A stretch of 64,000 nt of DNA from Ehretia macrophylla (Eukaryota > Streptophyta > Magnoliopsida > Boraginales > Ehretiaceae). Below are positions 34,941 to 47,057 of the stretch, piece by piece (the stretch's first letter is position 1; every line of letters begins with the position of its first letter). The notes under the pieces are model-generated. The model was given only the letters and a program-made list of their open reading frames with translations. It was not told the DNA's origin and searched no databases. Position numbers and translations under genes: made by a program. Location: NCBI GenBank assembly GCA_037974665.1, contig CM075766.1, positions 49,185,069-49,249,068 of the forward strand, given 5' to 3'.

Positions 34941-37900
34941 ATGATGATGAGCTGGTATAGAAGTGAGTCTCACTCTCACCATCTATGGTGGTCATGGTCA
35001 TTGTCAATGTTTATGCTTCTTCTTGTTCCTTCTTTAGGCCTCAACTTTGATGGAACACTTCTGCTTTCTTTCAAGTACTCCATTCTCAGTGACCCTTTAT
35101 CAGTTGTTGATAATTGGGACTACAATGATGACACACCATGTCTATGGACTGGTGTAACATGTGCTGAAGTTGAAACAACACTTGGCACACCAGACATGTT
35201 TAGAGTCATCAGCCTTGTTCTCCCAAACTCAAAGCTTCTTGGTTCAATTCCAGAAGACTTAGGCCTCATTCAACATCTTCGTACGCTTGATCTCTCAAAC
35301 AATTTCTTAAATGGAACTCTTCCGAGTTCACTCTTCAATGCTTCAGAGTTGCAAGTTCTTTCTTTATCAACCAATTCAATCTCTGGTGGTCTACCTGAAA
35401 TCGATAGAGGGCTGAAGAATCTGAGGCTTCTCAACCTCTCTAGTAATGCTTTAGCCGGTAACGTTCCGGGAAAGTTAACTTCTTTGCAGAATCTAACTGT
35501 GGTTTCTTTGAGAAGTAACTATTTTTCAGGCAGCATACCAAGTGGATTTCATTCTGTTGAGGCTTTGGACTTGTCTTCAAATTTGTTTAATGGATCATTG
35601 CCTGTTGAATTTGGTGGTGAGAGGCTAAGGTATCTGAATCTTTCTTCAAACAAGCTTTCTGGGCTAGTAGATCCAGATTTCGCAACGAAAATACCGGCTA
35701 ATGCTACTATTGATCTCTCATTCAACAATTTTACTGGAGAGATTCCAGAATCAATGGCCTTGTCCAACCAAAAAACAGAGTCATTTGCAGGAAATGTAGA
35801 GCTTTGTGGGAAGCCATTGAAGAAGCTTTGTTCAATCCCTTCAACTCTGTCAACTCCACCACATGAATCAGCTAACACTTCAGCTCCTGCAATTGCAGCC
35901 ATACCGAAAACATTCCAGGACACCCCACCTCCAGATTCACCTGGAACAACTACAAATGCAGCTCAGAATAATCAACCACAACATGGGCTAAAACCAGGAA
36001 CTATAGCAGGAATCGCGGTCGGCGACTTGGCTGGCATAGGAGTCCTTGCTCTTATATTTCTCTATGTGTACCAGTTGAGGAAGAAAAAGGCAAACGCTGC
36101 AGCCAACGAGAGTACTGCAACAGACAAAGAATATAAACACAACATGACTCCAGAGCCCCCTTCAGTAGTTGTAAAAGACACAAGAAATGTCTCTACTTGG
36201 TCATGTCTCTCAATCAGAAATGGTGAAGAAACGTCTGAAGCAACTGGCTCAGAAACTGATGAAAACAACAACATTAATGATCAAGATCACAAAGTGGACT
36301 ACGAGAAGAAACAGCACGACGAGTCCAAGAATGAAAGATCACTTGTGATGGTTGATGGTGAAACTGAGCTAGAGCTAGAGACATTGTTCAAGGCTTCAGC
36401 ATACATACTTGGATCAAGTGGTGCTAGCATAGTATACAAAGCTGTGCTACAAGATGGTACTGCATTTGCTGTGAGGAGAATAGGAGAGAGTGGTGTTGAG
36501 AGGTTGAAGGATTTCGAGAATCAAGTTAAGGCCATTGCTAAGCTGCGACATCCCAATTTGGTTCGTGTTAAAGGGTTCTACTGGGGTGATGATGAGAAGC
36601 TTGTTATCTATGATTACATCTCCAATGGAAGCTTAGAAAATGCTGGTTACAGTAAGCTCTTTAATTTCTCCGCCATTACTTATCTATTTGCATATAATTT
36701 CACTCAACAATTATCTTATTAATGCATATTGCAAGGCATGAACTCATTATTAACAAATTGTTAATTAGTTTACACTTTTACCATATTGAAAATCATTTTC
36801 CAAAAACAAATATATATGTGCTGAATAGCTTAAAGAACTATAACTATGTTGTTCTGAAGCTAATTTCTTTAGCTATCCTAGGTTTTTAGAGTTCCGAGTT
36901 CCATTTATTTTTTTAGGTAAGTCATTAAAATGACTCGCCACTAGTCTAAAAGACCCTGAGTATCATAGAGAGATGAAGAGACTATTGATGGTGGATGTGT
37001 TGACTAGTATTAATTATGGTGTTTAGGAGGGTAGAAACCAGGCTTGTGTACCTACCATTCCTTTTAACAAAACTATTTATAGAATGGTTAAACTGATCTA
37101 AACACAATTAACTTTTATACTGAACCAAACACAATTAACTATCTCAAAAATAGGTCGAGATCGAGACCAAATTTTGAGCATTACATATAAACTTATTGTG
37201 TGCAGTACAAATTTAGCTAAGATTCCAAATTTGCTAACTTCTGGATATCCCTGTTTCAAGCAGTAAACGATTTTTCTAGTAATGTTATAATACACCGTCA
37301 CAGCCTCGTTTTGCTATCGATATTGCCGAAACTACATATATCTTTTCTTGTTATACTCCAATATCGTAATACCCTTTGTGGCTCCCAATCTTCTTCCATG
37401 TGAGATGGTGATATTTCACTGAATGTCCTTACTGAAAAAGTACATATAATACGCCAAAACCATGTGTCACAACTTTGTAAGTGTTGTAGTCATTCACAAG
37501 TGCACATGGACACAATATGGTACATAATTGTTTATATAAGATCAATTAACCTTGAAGTACTAAGTGATCATTTAAAATTTGAACCTCAAGACCCTTAGTT
37601 ATTAACAATTCTTCATCAACTTAACTTAGGCTCCGTTTGTTTGCCGTAAAATATTTTCCCAGAAAATATTTTTTAGATTTTACGATATTTGGTAACACTG
37701 GAAAATTGCTCAACCGTAAAATGTTTTTCAGTCAAAAATTGCGGCTGCTTTTTCTTAATTTTACGGTGTTTGGTAACACTAGAAAATTGGTCAACCGTAA
37801 AATATTTTCCGGTCAACAATTGCGGCTAGTACAAAATTATGTAAAATGTTTTCATGTCCTTTGGGAGAAGAAAACATTTTACAAAACTTACGGCACATCC

Positions 37901-38878
37901 AAACACCAGAAAATATTTTTCAGTATTCTATTTTCCAATAAAATATTTTCCTCCAACAAGTTATTTTACGGCAAACAAACAGAGCCCTGTAAAATATTTT
38001 ATTTTCCAAGAAAACACTTTCCACGGAAAATATTTTACACAAGCAAGTTATTTTACGGCAAACAAACGGAGCCTTAATTAACCAGTGAATTTGAATTTTC
38101 TTATAATATCATTTTATAACTACACAGATAATTTATCATAATTGAATTTCGATGTAGTTTCATATATTAAATGAACACTTAATCTTTTCTTAATATATCA
38201 GGGAAGATTGGTTCATCACCTTATCATTTACCCTTTGAGGTCAGGCTCAAGGTAGCAACAGGAGTGGCAAGAGGGCTAGCCTATATCCATGAAAAGAAAC
38301 ATGTGCATGGCAATATTAAACCAAGCAACATTCTCTTGACACAAGACATGGAGCCTATAATAAGCGATTTTGGTCTTCAGTGGCTTGTTTATGGTAAACA
38401 TAGCCGAAAATCAGACGGTTCATCAGCTAGGCATTTTGGTAGCAAAAGATCTACATCGTCGACCAATGATGGGTTACATGATCACCATTCATTTAGTGGC
38501 AGCCCTTGCATTGCGCCCGCAGGATTTGTGGGGTGCACATCACCTTACCATGCACCCGAATCACTCCAAAATCTCAAGCCTAACCCCAAGTGGGATGTGT
38601 ATTCATTTGGTGTTTTGTTACTTGAGCTTCTAACTGGGAAAGTGTTCTCGGACCGGGAGTTGAGTCAGTGGACCACCGGTTCAGTGGCAGAGGACAAGAA
38701 CCGGGTCTTGAGGATGGCTGACGTGGCGATTAGGGGTGAGGTGGCAAATAGAGAGGATGCCACATTGGCATGCTTTAAATTAGGGTTTAGCTGTGCTTCA
38801 TTGATTCCACAAAAGAGACCTTCCATGAAAGATGCTCTTCACGTCCTTGAAAAAATCCCGTGTTCTTCTTCATACTAA
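34941..38878 (+). CDS. LRR receptor-like kinase, probably inactive (At4g34220-like)
   Basis: Exons 34941-36651 and 38202-38878 join with a GT-AG intron to give 795 residues. Order: signal peptide (about 1-33, LSMFMLLLVPSLGLN), LRR N-terminal cap with the Cys pair (CLWTGVTC), about seven LRRs up to residue 290, a Pro/Thr-rich stalk, a membrane helix at about 354-378 (IAGIAVGDLAGIGVLALIFL) with KKK after it, a long acidic juxtamembrane region, then a kinase domain from about residue 476. The kinase has lost key residues: the glycine loop reads GSSGASIVYKA, the ATP-binding Lys is Arg in FAVRRIG, and the catalytic HRD is HGN in HGNIKPSNILL. DFG is present. It is therefore best read as a pseudokinase that signals through partners. 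This substitution pattern is typical of the subfamily and not decay. The neighbouring esterase and PGDH genes support orthology to At4g34220. Confidence 0.93.
37629..38073. mobile_element. hAT-type MITE in the kinase intron
   Basis: Terminal inverted repeats GGCTCCGTTTGTTTGCCGTA at both ends. The flanks TTAACTTA (left) and TTAATTAA (right) are a diverged 8-bp duplication, as for hAT elements. The interior is repeated CCGTAAAATATTTTCC-like motifs in both orientations. It sits in the only intron of the LRR gene and does not touch the splice sites. Confidence 0.78.
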
Positions 38879-39964
38879 TAATGATGATGTTGGACAACCA
38901 AAAGCATTTATGTTGGATAAAATATGCTTGCTTTTGTCTTTTTTTACTTAGAATATTTTTGTTCATAATTGATGGAGAGTGTTGTAAGTTTGACTGATCA
39001 ATGGAATTGTTACATTTGTTTTATGCTTTTGGTGGTATAGTTTCTTTTTTGTCTTTTCCTTGGTTCGGAAGGAATCATATATCATTAGTATGAGTTTGAT
39101 GATTGTTAATTTTGCATACTTTAGTGGTCGATAATTATACTCGTACTAATTCAATTCGCCACCAAGGATTACGTGAGTGATTAATCAGTTAGCGGCTCAT
39201 TTTAATTACTAGTTGGACTCATTGTTATTATAGATCTTAAAATTGATTTTATGTCATTATATCATAAATATAACTTGATTTAGCACACGCTATTATGTCA
39301 CAAAATTTATAATTTTAAAATAATTTAATATAATTCTAAATATGGTGAATTACTTGTTATAAAAAAAAATACCAATGCAAATTGTTGCAGAAACTATAGA
39401 TTAGAATACAAGTATTTGCGATCTAATCTTGATGCTTCCAATTTACTAAAGCTCTACACGTATACAATTTTTACTGTTCGGCAGTATCATTTTCTTTGCC
39501 TCGTTCTTATCTCGTTTCCTATAAAATTCTCTAATTTTTTTTTATTCATCTCTTTTTTGCCATCCAAGCCAATGAAGTTCATTTCCTTTTTAATTTTTTC
39601 TTTCTGCGTTCCTTTCTTTCCTTTTCTCCGTAATCCATATACTATTATAATTTTAAAGAGTATTTCCTAAATTTTTATATTTAAATCACTAATTGAAACC
39701 AAAAAAGTTTAAAAGCCCAAAATTTGGTCCATACTCTTGAACCAGAAATTTAAAAGTAACGCTACCCTATTTAACATTTTCTACATAGTGCCACTAAATG
39801 TGTAACCTAACTTCCCTAGGCCCAATATAAAGCCCAAAAATGGCCACACGATTTCAATAAATTTGAAGCCTTCCCCGACAATTTCAGCAAAACTCAACCC
39901 CCACCCACTGGCGCGTGAATTTTACATTAAAAGACCGTACAGATCCATCATCTGCCTGCGAAAA
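38879..39964. other. Intergenic, kinase to esterase
   Basis: Holds the kinase 3' untranslated region and the esterase promoter. AT-rich, with no recognisable gene or repeat. Confidence 0.5.
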
Positions 39965-41249
39965 ATGGAACAGGGCCAGAACCATGAGGCCTAACCCACG
40001 AAGCACATCTTCATACTATCAGGACATAGTAACATGGCTGGCCGTGGCGGCGTAATCAAAGTAGACAATCAGCAAAAGGTCTGGGACGATGTCATTCCAC
40101 CACAAAGCAGCCCTGATCCCACAAAACTCTTCCGCCTCAACAGGCAACTCAACTGGGAGGTGGCGCGTGAGCCTCTACATCATGACATTGACTCCAAAAA
40201 GACCTGTGGTGTGGGACCCAGCATGTCTTTCGCCAACGCGGTCAAAGAGCGTGTGGGAGTTGTTGGGCTAGTGCCATGTACTGTAGGGGGCACTGCGATA
40301 AAGGAGTGGGCAAAAGGGGAAGAGTTGTATGAGAACATGGTGAAAAGAGCTAAAGCAGCGGTGGAGCACGGTGGTGGTGGTGAAATCAAGGCATTGCTTT
40401 GGTACCAAGGAGAGAGTGACACGTTGTCCCAACAGATATATGCAGAGTGCTACAAAGCTAATATGGAAAACCTTATCCACAATGTTCGTGCTGATCTCCA
40501 TTTGCCTTCCCTTCCAATAATTCAGGTCAGTTTTTGTGACGTAGACATTGTATGTGTGTGGTTTATAAATTAGTATTAAACGTTTAGCTAATAATTTGTC
40601 AAACACATCTTAGGCCATAAATATATGTTATGAGATTGTTATTCTCGAGCTTATTTGCCCCCACAGATATATGTTTTGGATAGTTATTTTCAAGCTTAAT
40701 TGCCCAATTTTTATACTGGAACGTGACAGTTGATATATATTTATAAGAAAAGAACACCCTTTTCAGCCTACGACAACGATACGAGTGTTGTTTGTTGGTC
40801 CAGTTAATGGATCGGGATGTTACATTTTTTTCCTTTCTCTTTCTCTTTCTCTTTTTTAGATAAGCTGTGATTCAGCTAATTAGCTTATTAGCTTAAAAAA
40901 AAAATGAGAGATCAAAATTATAAGAAAGGTTACAGTCATCAACCTTAACTAATGTACACGTCTTGTTGCTATTTCATTAATAATGTTAACATGTAATATT
41001 TAGTAATATGGTCTTGATTCAGTGGCTAATATTCATAAACAGGTTGCAATTGCGTCCGGGGATGATAAATACATTGAAACAGTGAGAGAAGCACAAAAGG
41101 GGATTAATCTTCCGAATGTTTTATGCGTGGATGCTAAGGGATTGCCGCTCAAGAAAGATAATCTTCACTTAACTACTAAGGCTGGAGTTGAGCTTGGCCG
41201 TATGTTGGCTGATGCTGACCTCCCACATTTTGCTCCCCATCAAACTTGA
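39965..41249 (+). CDS. Carbohydrate esterase, SGNH type (At4g34215-like), early nonsense codon
   Basis: Exons 39965-40525 and 41043-41249 join in phase 0. The protein matches the plant sialate-O-acetylesterase-like family (DUF303). Block I is IFILSGHSNMAGRGG with the nucleophile Ser (family GQSN, here GHSN). Other motifs are GVGPSMSFANAV, WYQGESDT, and the Asp/His pair in KKDNLHLTT. The family is expected to remove acyl groups from carbohydrates. Problem: codon 10 from the likely start ATG is TAA (39992-39994), where CAA would fit. The next in-frame ATG (40034) lies after the catalytic Ser. The rest is open over 230 codons. Either the gene is newly broken, or it uses another start I cannot see, or the stop is an error. 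A degraded second copy lies at 48862-49275. Confidence 0.8.
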
Positions 41250-41715
41250 AAGGATCGATTTATTAGTTAATTTATTTAGAACGGGACATTTAATTTGTAC
41301 TAGGTAAAGTTAACATATTGTCCATGTTCCCAAGGGCACGATAAATCTTAAAATTGTTACTTGGTTCGTATTGAGTATGCCCCTAGTAAGTCAGATAGTA
41401 AGATCATGAATCTTATTTCCAATAACCATTGATCACTATTTCCCTGATTTTGTATTGGCATATATATATATATATATGTGTGTGTAGCCTCACTAAATTG
41501 TTCAGTTTGGATATCCATTTGATACTTGTTATCACAGGTTATATTTAACTCTTCTGAAGAGTGATGTCATATATATTCGAAGCTCATATTCAATAATCTA
41601 TTAGTTAGCTCGTTAGGGAAAGGAATTTTCAAGGAAGGCATTATGCTTTAGGTTTTGAGTAAGTGCATCATAAGAAAATCTGCTCATTGTATAGAACTTC
41701 TTTGAGCGAAGTTAT
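41250..41715. other. Esterase 3' flank up to the copia element
   Basis: No gene. Contains a (TA) run at 41460-41477 and ends in GTTAT (41711-41715), the target duplication of the copia element. Confidence 0.5.
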
Positions 41716-42324
41716 TGTTGGACAAATTAAAATGAGAGAAGTGTTGTAAATAAAAATATAAGATGTACAATAAAAATTAAAATAACAGAATATAAAATTA
41801 ACAGTATTAAAATTCAAGGATGTAGAAATAAACCAAATACAGCTGATATCGAGGCTCGAGTTAGACTCAATGTCCTTAAGACTTTTAAACGCCCCGCTAT
41901 GGTACTTTCGGTTGACTGACGCAAGTCTCCCAGGATACAACGATATTTCTTCGTAATAGGAGCACACCAAATTACAAAGCTTGCGAACTAAGTCTAACAA
42001 ACTCTCTCTCTTGAACACAACGTTAAATGATGATTATGTTCTGCTCACTAGTTCTCCTCTTCCTTTTCCCGTGTTCTCTATGCAAACACACACAACTATT
42101 TATAGCCAAACTTCAATGCCAGAATATTTAGATCAGAGTAAAGAAACATTATTTCATTCTCAGTGCACAGATTTTTTAGCAGCCATGTTACCTTTGCACA
42201 TGTCAAACAAAAGCTAACAACATCTCATTTCAATAAAGGCACGCATGCCCAACAAAAGCCATCATTATCGCCACTATTGTATTATTAAATGGTTTCCATT
42301 CACAAATCACCAAAAATTCTTACA
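41716..42324 (-). repeat. Copia 3' LTR (left)
   Basis: 609 bp with ends TGTTGGACAAATT and TTCTTACA. Near-identical to 47902-48511. Confidence 0.93.
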
Positions 42325-42898
42325 ATCCCCCACATGAATGGAAATTAACAATACAAAATGTAAAGACAAATGCAGACACTAGAGGGAGTTTAAAAGAATG
42401 ACACTGCTTCCGGATAGGTAGCTTTTGGCCTTGAACCTTCCGTAGTGAGAGCTATCGGATTTACTTGTTGACCAGTGAACGTGATGTCTTGAACTGTTCA
42501 ACTTTTGTGTAAACCAGGACAATAGAACTCACACAGTATCCTCTTAACCATACTTCAGTTCTCACGGTTGTGTTCGTTTTGGCCCTGAACAACTCCCAAT
42601 TTTATGAGTACTCTAGAGAATTCAGCCCTAGAGATTTTCGTAGGAGCGGCCCACTCCCTACTCATATAGGTGATCATTTATTAAGAGTATTCCTGCAATA
42701 CTCCACTTGGATTACCAAGATACAAGTATCATTAAAAGCATAGCTTAGCCTAAACCACATACAGACAGCACTGTCTGCTCGTCATAGGAATAGGTAGGAG
42801 TATTACCCCTACAGTGCTAGCTGTGAATCATTCATAGCTTAGTTTTTCCCTTTGAACCTATATCCAGGGATCTCCTGTCACGTAGGTAGGGTTTTCCA
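42325..42898 (-). other. Copia 3' non-coding region
   Basis: Sequence between the end of pol and the 3' LTR. It holds the purine tract next to 42324. No ORF of note. Confidence 0.55.
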
Positions 42899-43426
42899 CT
42901 ATGATGACTCTTTAGACATAGGCTTAAGACCCATTCCCCTCGACGACTTGCAAACTTGCTCTCTGTTCAAGCCTTTAGTAAGCGGATCTGCAATGTTATC
43001 TTTTGACTTCACATAGTCAATTGAGATAACCCCATTAGAGAGCAATTGTTTGACGGTATTATGTCTACGACGTATATGTCTAGACTTACCGTTGTACATG
43101 CTACTCTGTGCCCTTCCAATAGCAAATTGACTATCGCAGTGTATGCAGATAGCTGGCACAGGTTTGGGCCAGTTTGGAATGTCTTCTAAGAACTGTCGAA
43201 GCCATTCGGCTTCCTCTGCAGCTTTATCCAAAGCTATAAACTCAGATTCCATCGTGGATCTGGCTATACATGTTTGCTTAGTGGATTTCAAAGAGACGGA
43301 TGCCCCTCCCAAAGTAAAAATGTATCCACTCGTGGATTTGGAGTCATTAGTATCCGATATCCAGTTGGCATCACTGTATCCCTCTAGTACAGCTGGATAT
43401 CGTGTACAGTGCAGCCCAAAGTTCAA
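42899..43426 (-). pseudogene. Copia RNase H domain
   Basis: 175 residues on the minus strand. It has the catalytic motifs [40 protein letters not shown] and [11 protein letters not shown], then [16 protein letters not shown] and [14 protein letters not shown], all standard for copia RNase H. It is separated from reverse transcriptase by frame breaks around 43430-43690. Confidence 0.86.
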
Positions 43427-43689
43427 TGTGTATCTCAGATATCTTAGAACTCTTATTATAGCTACCTAGTGGTCTTTCCCTGGATTGCTCGTATACCTGC
43501 TCAATTTGCTCACAATTAATGCTATATCGGGCCTCGTGCAATTCATAATGTACATCAAACTACCAATAATCCTTGAATACTCTAATTGAGATATTCCTTC
43601 ACTAGTATTTTTGGTAAGATGTACATTTGCATCTATAGGTGTCTTCGTGAGACTAGCATCATTTTTATTAAACTTGTCCAGTACTTTCT

Positions 43690-44463
43690 CTATATAATGG
43701 GACTGAACAAGATTAGTCCGTCAGATGTTCTGTTAATTTTAATACCCAGAATCATATCTGCCATACCCATATCCTTCATATCAAAGTTACTGGATAACAT
43801 TCTTTTGGTAGCCTTAATGACACTCTCATTACTCCTGATAATGAGCATATCATCTACATAGAGACAAACAATGACACATTCTTGACCCGTGCCTTTCACA
43901 TAGACACACTTGTCACATTCATTAATCCTAAAGCCATTTGACATCATGACTTTATCAAATTTCTCATGCCATTGTTTAGGCGCTTGTTTTAGTCCGTAAA
44001 AAGATTTTACAAGCTTACAAACCCTCTTCTCTTTTCCAGGAACTACAAACCCTTCAGGTTGTTCCATGTAGATCTCTTCATCTAGATCTCCATTTAAGAA
44101 TGCTATTTTTACATCCATTTGATGTATTTCAAGATTATTGATAGCTGCAATAGCTATCAACATCCGAATGGATGTAATTCTCGTGACTGGTGAATATGTA
44201 TCGAAATAATCAAGACCTTCCTTTTGTCTATATCCCTTAATGACAAGTCTAGCCTTGTATTTGTCGATTGATCCATCAGCTTTCAACTTCCTTTTAAAAA
44301 TCCATTTACACCCTAAAGGTTTATTTCCAGGAGGAAGATCTACCAGTTCCCATGTATGATTTTGCATGATGGATTCAATTTCACTGTTTACCACCTCTCT
44401 CCATAAAGGAGTTTCATGAGTAGACATTGCCTCATTAAAAGTGCGAGGCTCATTTTCTAACAA
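43690..44463 (-). pseudogene. Copia reverse transcriptase domain
   Basis: Largest open part of the element, 257 residues. Motifs: WELVDLPPGNKPLGCKWIFK, ARLVIKGYRQKEGLDYFDTY, MDVKIAFLNGDLDEEIYMEQ, YGLKQAPKQWHEKFD and the active site CLYVDDMLII with its Asp pair. The frame ends early at 43690, where a stop cuts the thumb/connection region. Confidence 0.9.
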
Positions 44464-44580
44464 ATACGTTAGAAAATCTGAACCAAAAGACTTAGATGCT
44501 CTAGCCTTCTTGCTACGTCTTGGTTCATCTTCAATATCTTTGGATATAGTCTTATCATCTATATCTAATTCTTGATTTTC

Positions 44581-45394
44581 TTAATATGTTCTTTTCGTAG
44601 AACTTGATTCTTGCGTATTTTTATAAGGAAATTTTTCTTCAAAAAATTCTGCATTCCTTGATTCAATAACTGTATTCACATGTATATCAGTTATTTCTGA
44701 CTTATACACAAGAAACCTGTATGCAGCACTGTTGTGTGCATATCCAATGAAGATACAATCCACAGTCTTTGGTCATATTTTGACCATTTTAGGAGCTGAA
44801 ACTCCTACCTTAGCTAGACACCCCCACACTTTTAAGTAATTGTAGGAAGGTGGTCGACCTTTCCACAACTCATAAGGTGTCTTGCTTAATTTCTTGTGGG
44901 GTACCTTATTAAGAATATGGTTCGCAGTTAATACTGCCTCCCCCCACAAGTTCTGAGGTAAACCCGAATTGATCAACAAGGCATTCATCATCTCTTTAAG
45001 AGTTCGGTTTTTGTGTTCAGCAATACCATTATGTTGAGGAGAGTAAGGAGCTGTCGTTTGATGAACAATTCCATGTTCAGCACAATATTCCTCAAAGAGA
45101 TATACATATTCTCATCCTCTATCACTTCTCAACATCTTAATCCTTTTACATAGTTGATTTTCTACCTCATTTTTGTATAGTTTAAATACTTCCAAAGCCT
45201 CATCTTTGCCTCTGAGTAGATAAACATAACAATATCTTGTGCAATCATCAATAAAAGTAATAAAATACTTTTTTTCACCTCTAGTTTGCACAAATTTTAA
45301 ATCACAAATATCACTGTGAATTAAATCCAGAGGTTCTGAACTCCTTTCTACTAATTTAAAGGAAGTTCTCGTTAATTTTGATTCTACGCATACT
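44581..45394 (-). pseudogene. Copia integrase domain
   Basis: Broken in several frames. The core is seen as [24 protein letters not shown] and SPQHNGIAERKNRTLKEM, then LPQNLWGEAVLTANHILNKV with KTPYELWKGRPPSYNYLKVW. It ends with DCIFIGYAHNSAAYRF. Stops include one near 45112 and one near 44771. Confidence 0.82.
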
Positions 45395-46015
45395 TCACAT
45401 TTTTTTATTTATGTTCCAATCAGCTTTAGGTATTAGACCTAAATAGATCAATTTATGCAAAGAATCAAAATTCACATGTCCTAATCTATCATGCCATAAA
45501 TTAGGAGAATCCAAGACATAAGCAACAGACTTATTCTTATTCATATCAAATTTGGTAGGCTCAATAGCCTTTACAACAGTTGGGGCAATAGTCATTACAT
45601 TGAGCTTAAATAAGCCATCACACTCATAGCTCTTGCCTACAAACATTCCAAATTTGGTTAACACAAATTGACTAGACTCAAACACCAATTTGAATCCGTT
45701 CTTACTCAACAAAGATCCAGAAACCAAAATTTTCCGGATGTCTGGGACATGCAGCACATTGTTGAGTGTCAGCTCCTTTCTAGATGTAAACTTCAAGATT
45801 ACCTTTCCAGTTCCTTCCACCTTCGAAGTGGCGGAGTTACCCATGTAAAGGGTTTCAGAAACATTTTGATAGGTAGTGAACATTCTCCTATCAGAGCAAA
45901 CATGCTTAGTGGCCCCAGTGTCCACCCACCATTGTTTTGGATTCCCTACCAGATTGACTTTTGACACGACAACTGATAGATTGATGGCAGAGATATCATT
46001 GCCCAGGTCTTCCAC
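45395..46015 (-). pseudogene. Copia protease and pre-integrase domain
   Basis: 206 residues. Protease active site WWVDTGATKHVCSDRRMF, followed by LNNVLHVPDIRKILVS. The zinc-binding start of integrase is LWHDRLGHVNFDSLHKL. The frame differs from gag upstream (frameshift near 46020). Confidence 0.86.
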
Positions 46016-47057
46016 AACATTTGCCTGAGCTTTCCTCTTTTTTCAGATTGTCCTGGTTCTTGCGGTGCCTGCAGTCTCTTGCCTTGTGCCCCGGTTTGTC
46101 ACAAACAAAACAGTTCCCACCAAACTGCTGCTTCTTCTGTTCTCCTCCTTTTTTACTTTGGTTGGAGAACTTTCTCTTTTTGTTGCTCGAGCCATGCTCA
46201 ACCACATTAACCTTTGATTCCAAAGGCGGAAAACCAACTCTTTTCTCAGATTTGCAGTTGTCTGCTTCAATCCTCAATCTCAAAACTAGATCTTCAAGAG
46301 TCATCTCCTTTCGCTTATGCCTTAAATAACTCTTGAAGTCCTTCCAGTTGGGAGGCAACTTCTCAATAAGTACACCAGATTCAAAACGTTTTCCCATAAT
46401 TATACCTTCTGCATGACACTCATGAATGAGTACCTGATACTCATCTACTTGCGGCATCAGAGACTTGGAATCTACCATTTTGAAGTCAAGAAATCTGGGC
46501 ACAACGAATTTCTTTGTACCCGCATCCTCCGTTTTATATTTCTTCTCTAAAGATTCCCACAGTGCCTTAGCAGTTGTCATTGGGCTGTAGACGTTATACA
46601 ACACATTGTCCAACCCGTTGAGGATATAGTTTTTGCAAAAGAAGTCTGCATGCTTCCAAGCATCAACAGCAGCAACAATCTGCATATCAGGATCGTCACC
46701 CAACTGTGGTACATCCTCTTTCAAAAATCAAGCAAGATTCAAGGTGATCAAGTAGAACAACATTTTCTGTTGCCACCTCTTAAAATCCCTCCGGTTGAAC
46801 TTTTCTGGCCTCTCGCCATGTCCAACAGGAGTTGACGCCACAAATGGGACAGCCGAAGCAACAGTCACCGATGGCCTAGCCAAAGGTACATTCTCATTTC
46901 CTGCAGATCCACTGGTTGATCCACTTCCAGTCAAGGGCACGTTTGGGTTGTTAGGTCTAAATGATTGTCCATAATTCAAATTTTCAGTGTCGGTATTCAT
47001 GATTAATATTATTTGTATTAAGTCGAAATACTTATTTGTACACACTGCACTACACAA
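46000..47057 (-). pseudogene. Copia gag
   Basis: Starts with MNTDTENLNYGQ (ATG near 47000). Capsid region FNRRDFKRWQQKMLFYLITL, then a TGA at about 46727 (an Arg CGA would fit), ADFFCKNYILNGLDNVLYNV, ALWESLEKKYKTEDAGTKKF and LPPNWKDFKSYLRHKRKEMT. A CCHC zinc knuckle CFVCDKPGHKARDC follows. Frameshift at the end into protease. Confidence 0.85.

Noticed and set aside
37637-38077. Plus-strand ORF of 146 codons in the LRR gene intron
   Set aside because: It lies within the hAT-type MITE and is made of repeated terminal motifs. It is not a protein gene.
40034-40573. Esterase translation starting at the ATG of 40034
   Set aside because: This ATG is the Met inside the catalytic GHSNM motif. Starting there would remove the nucleophile Ser, and homology clearly extends upstream.
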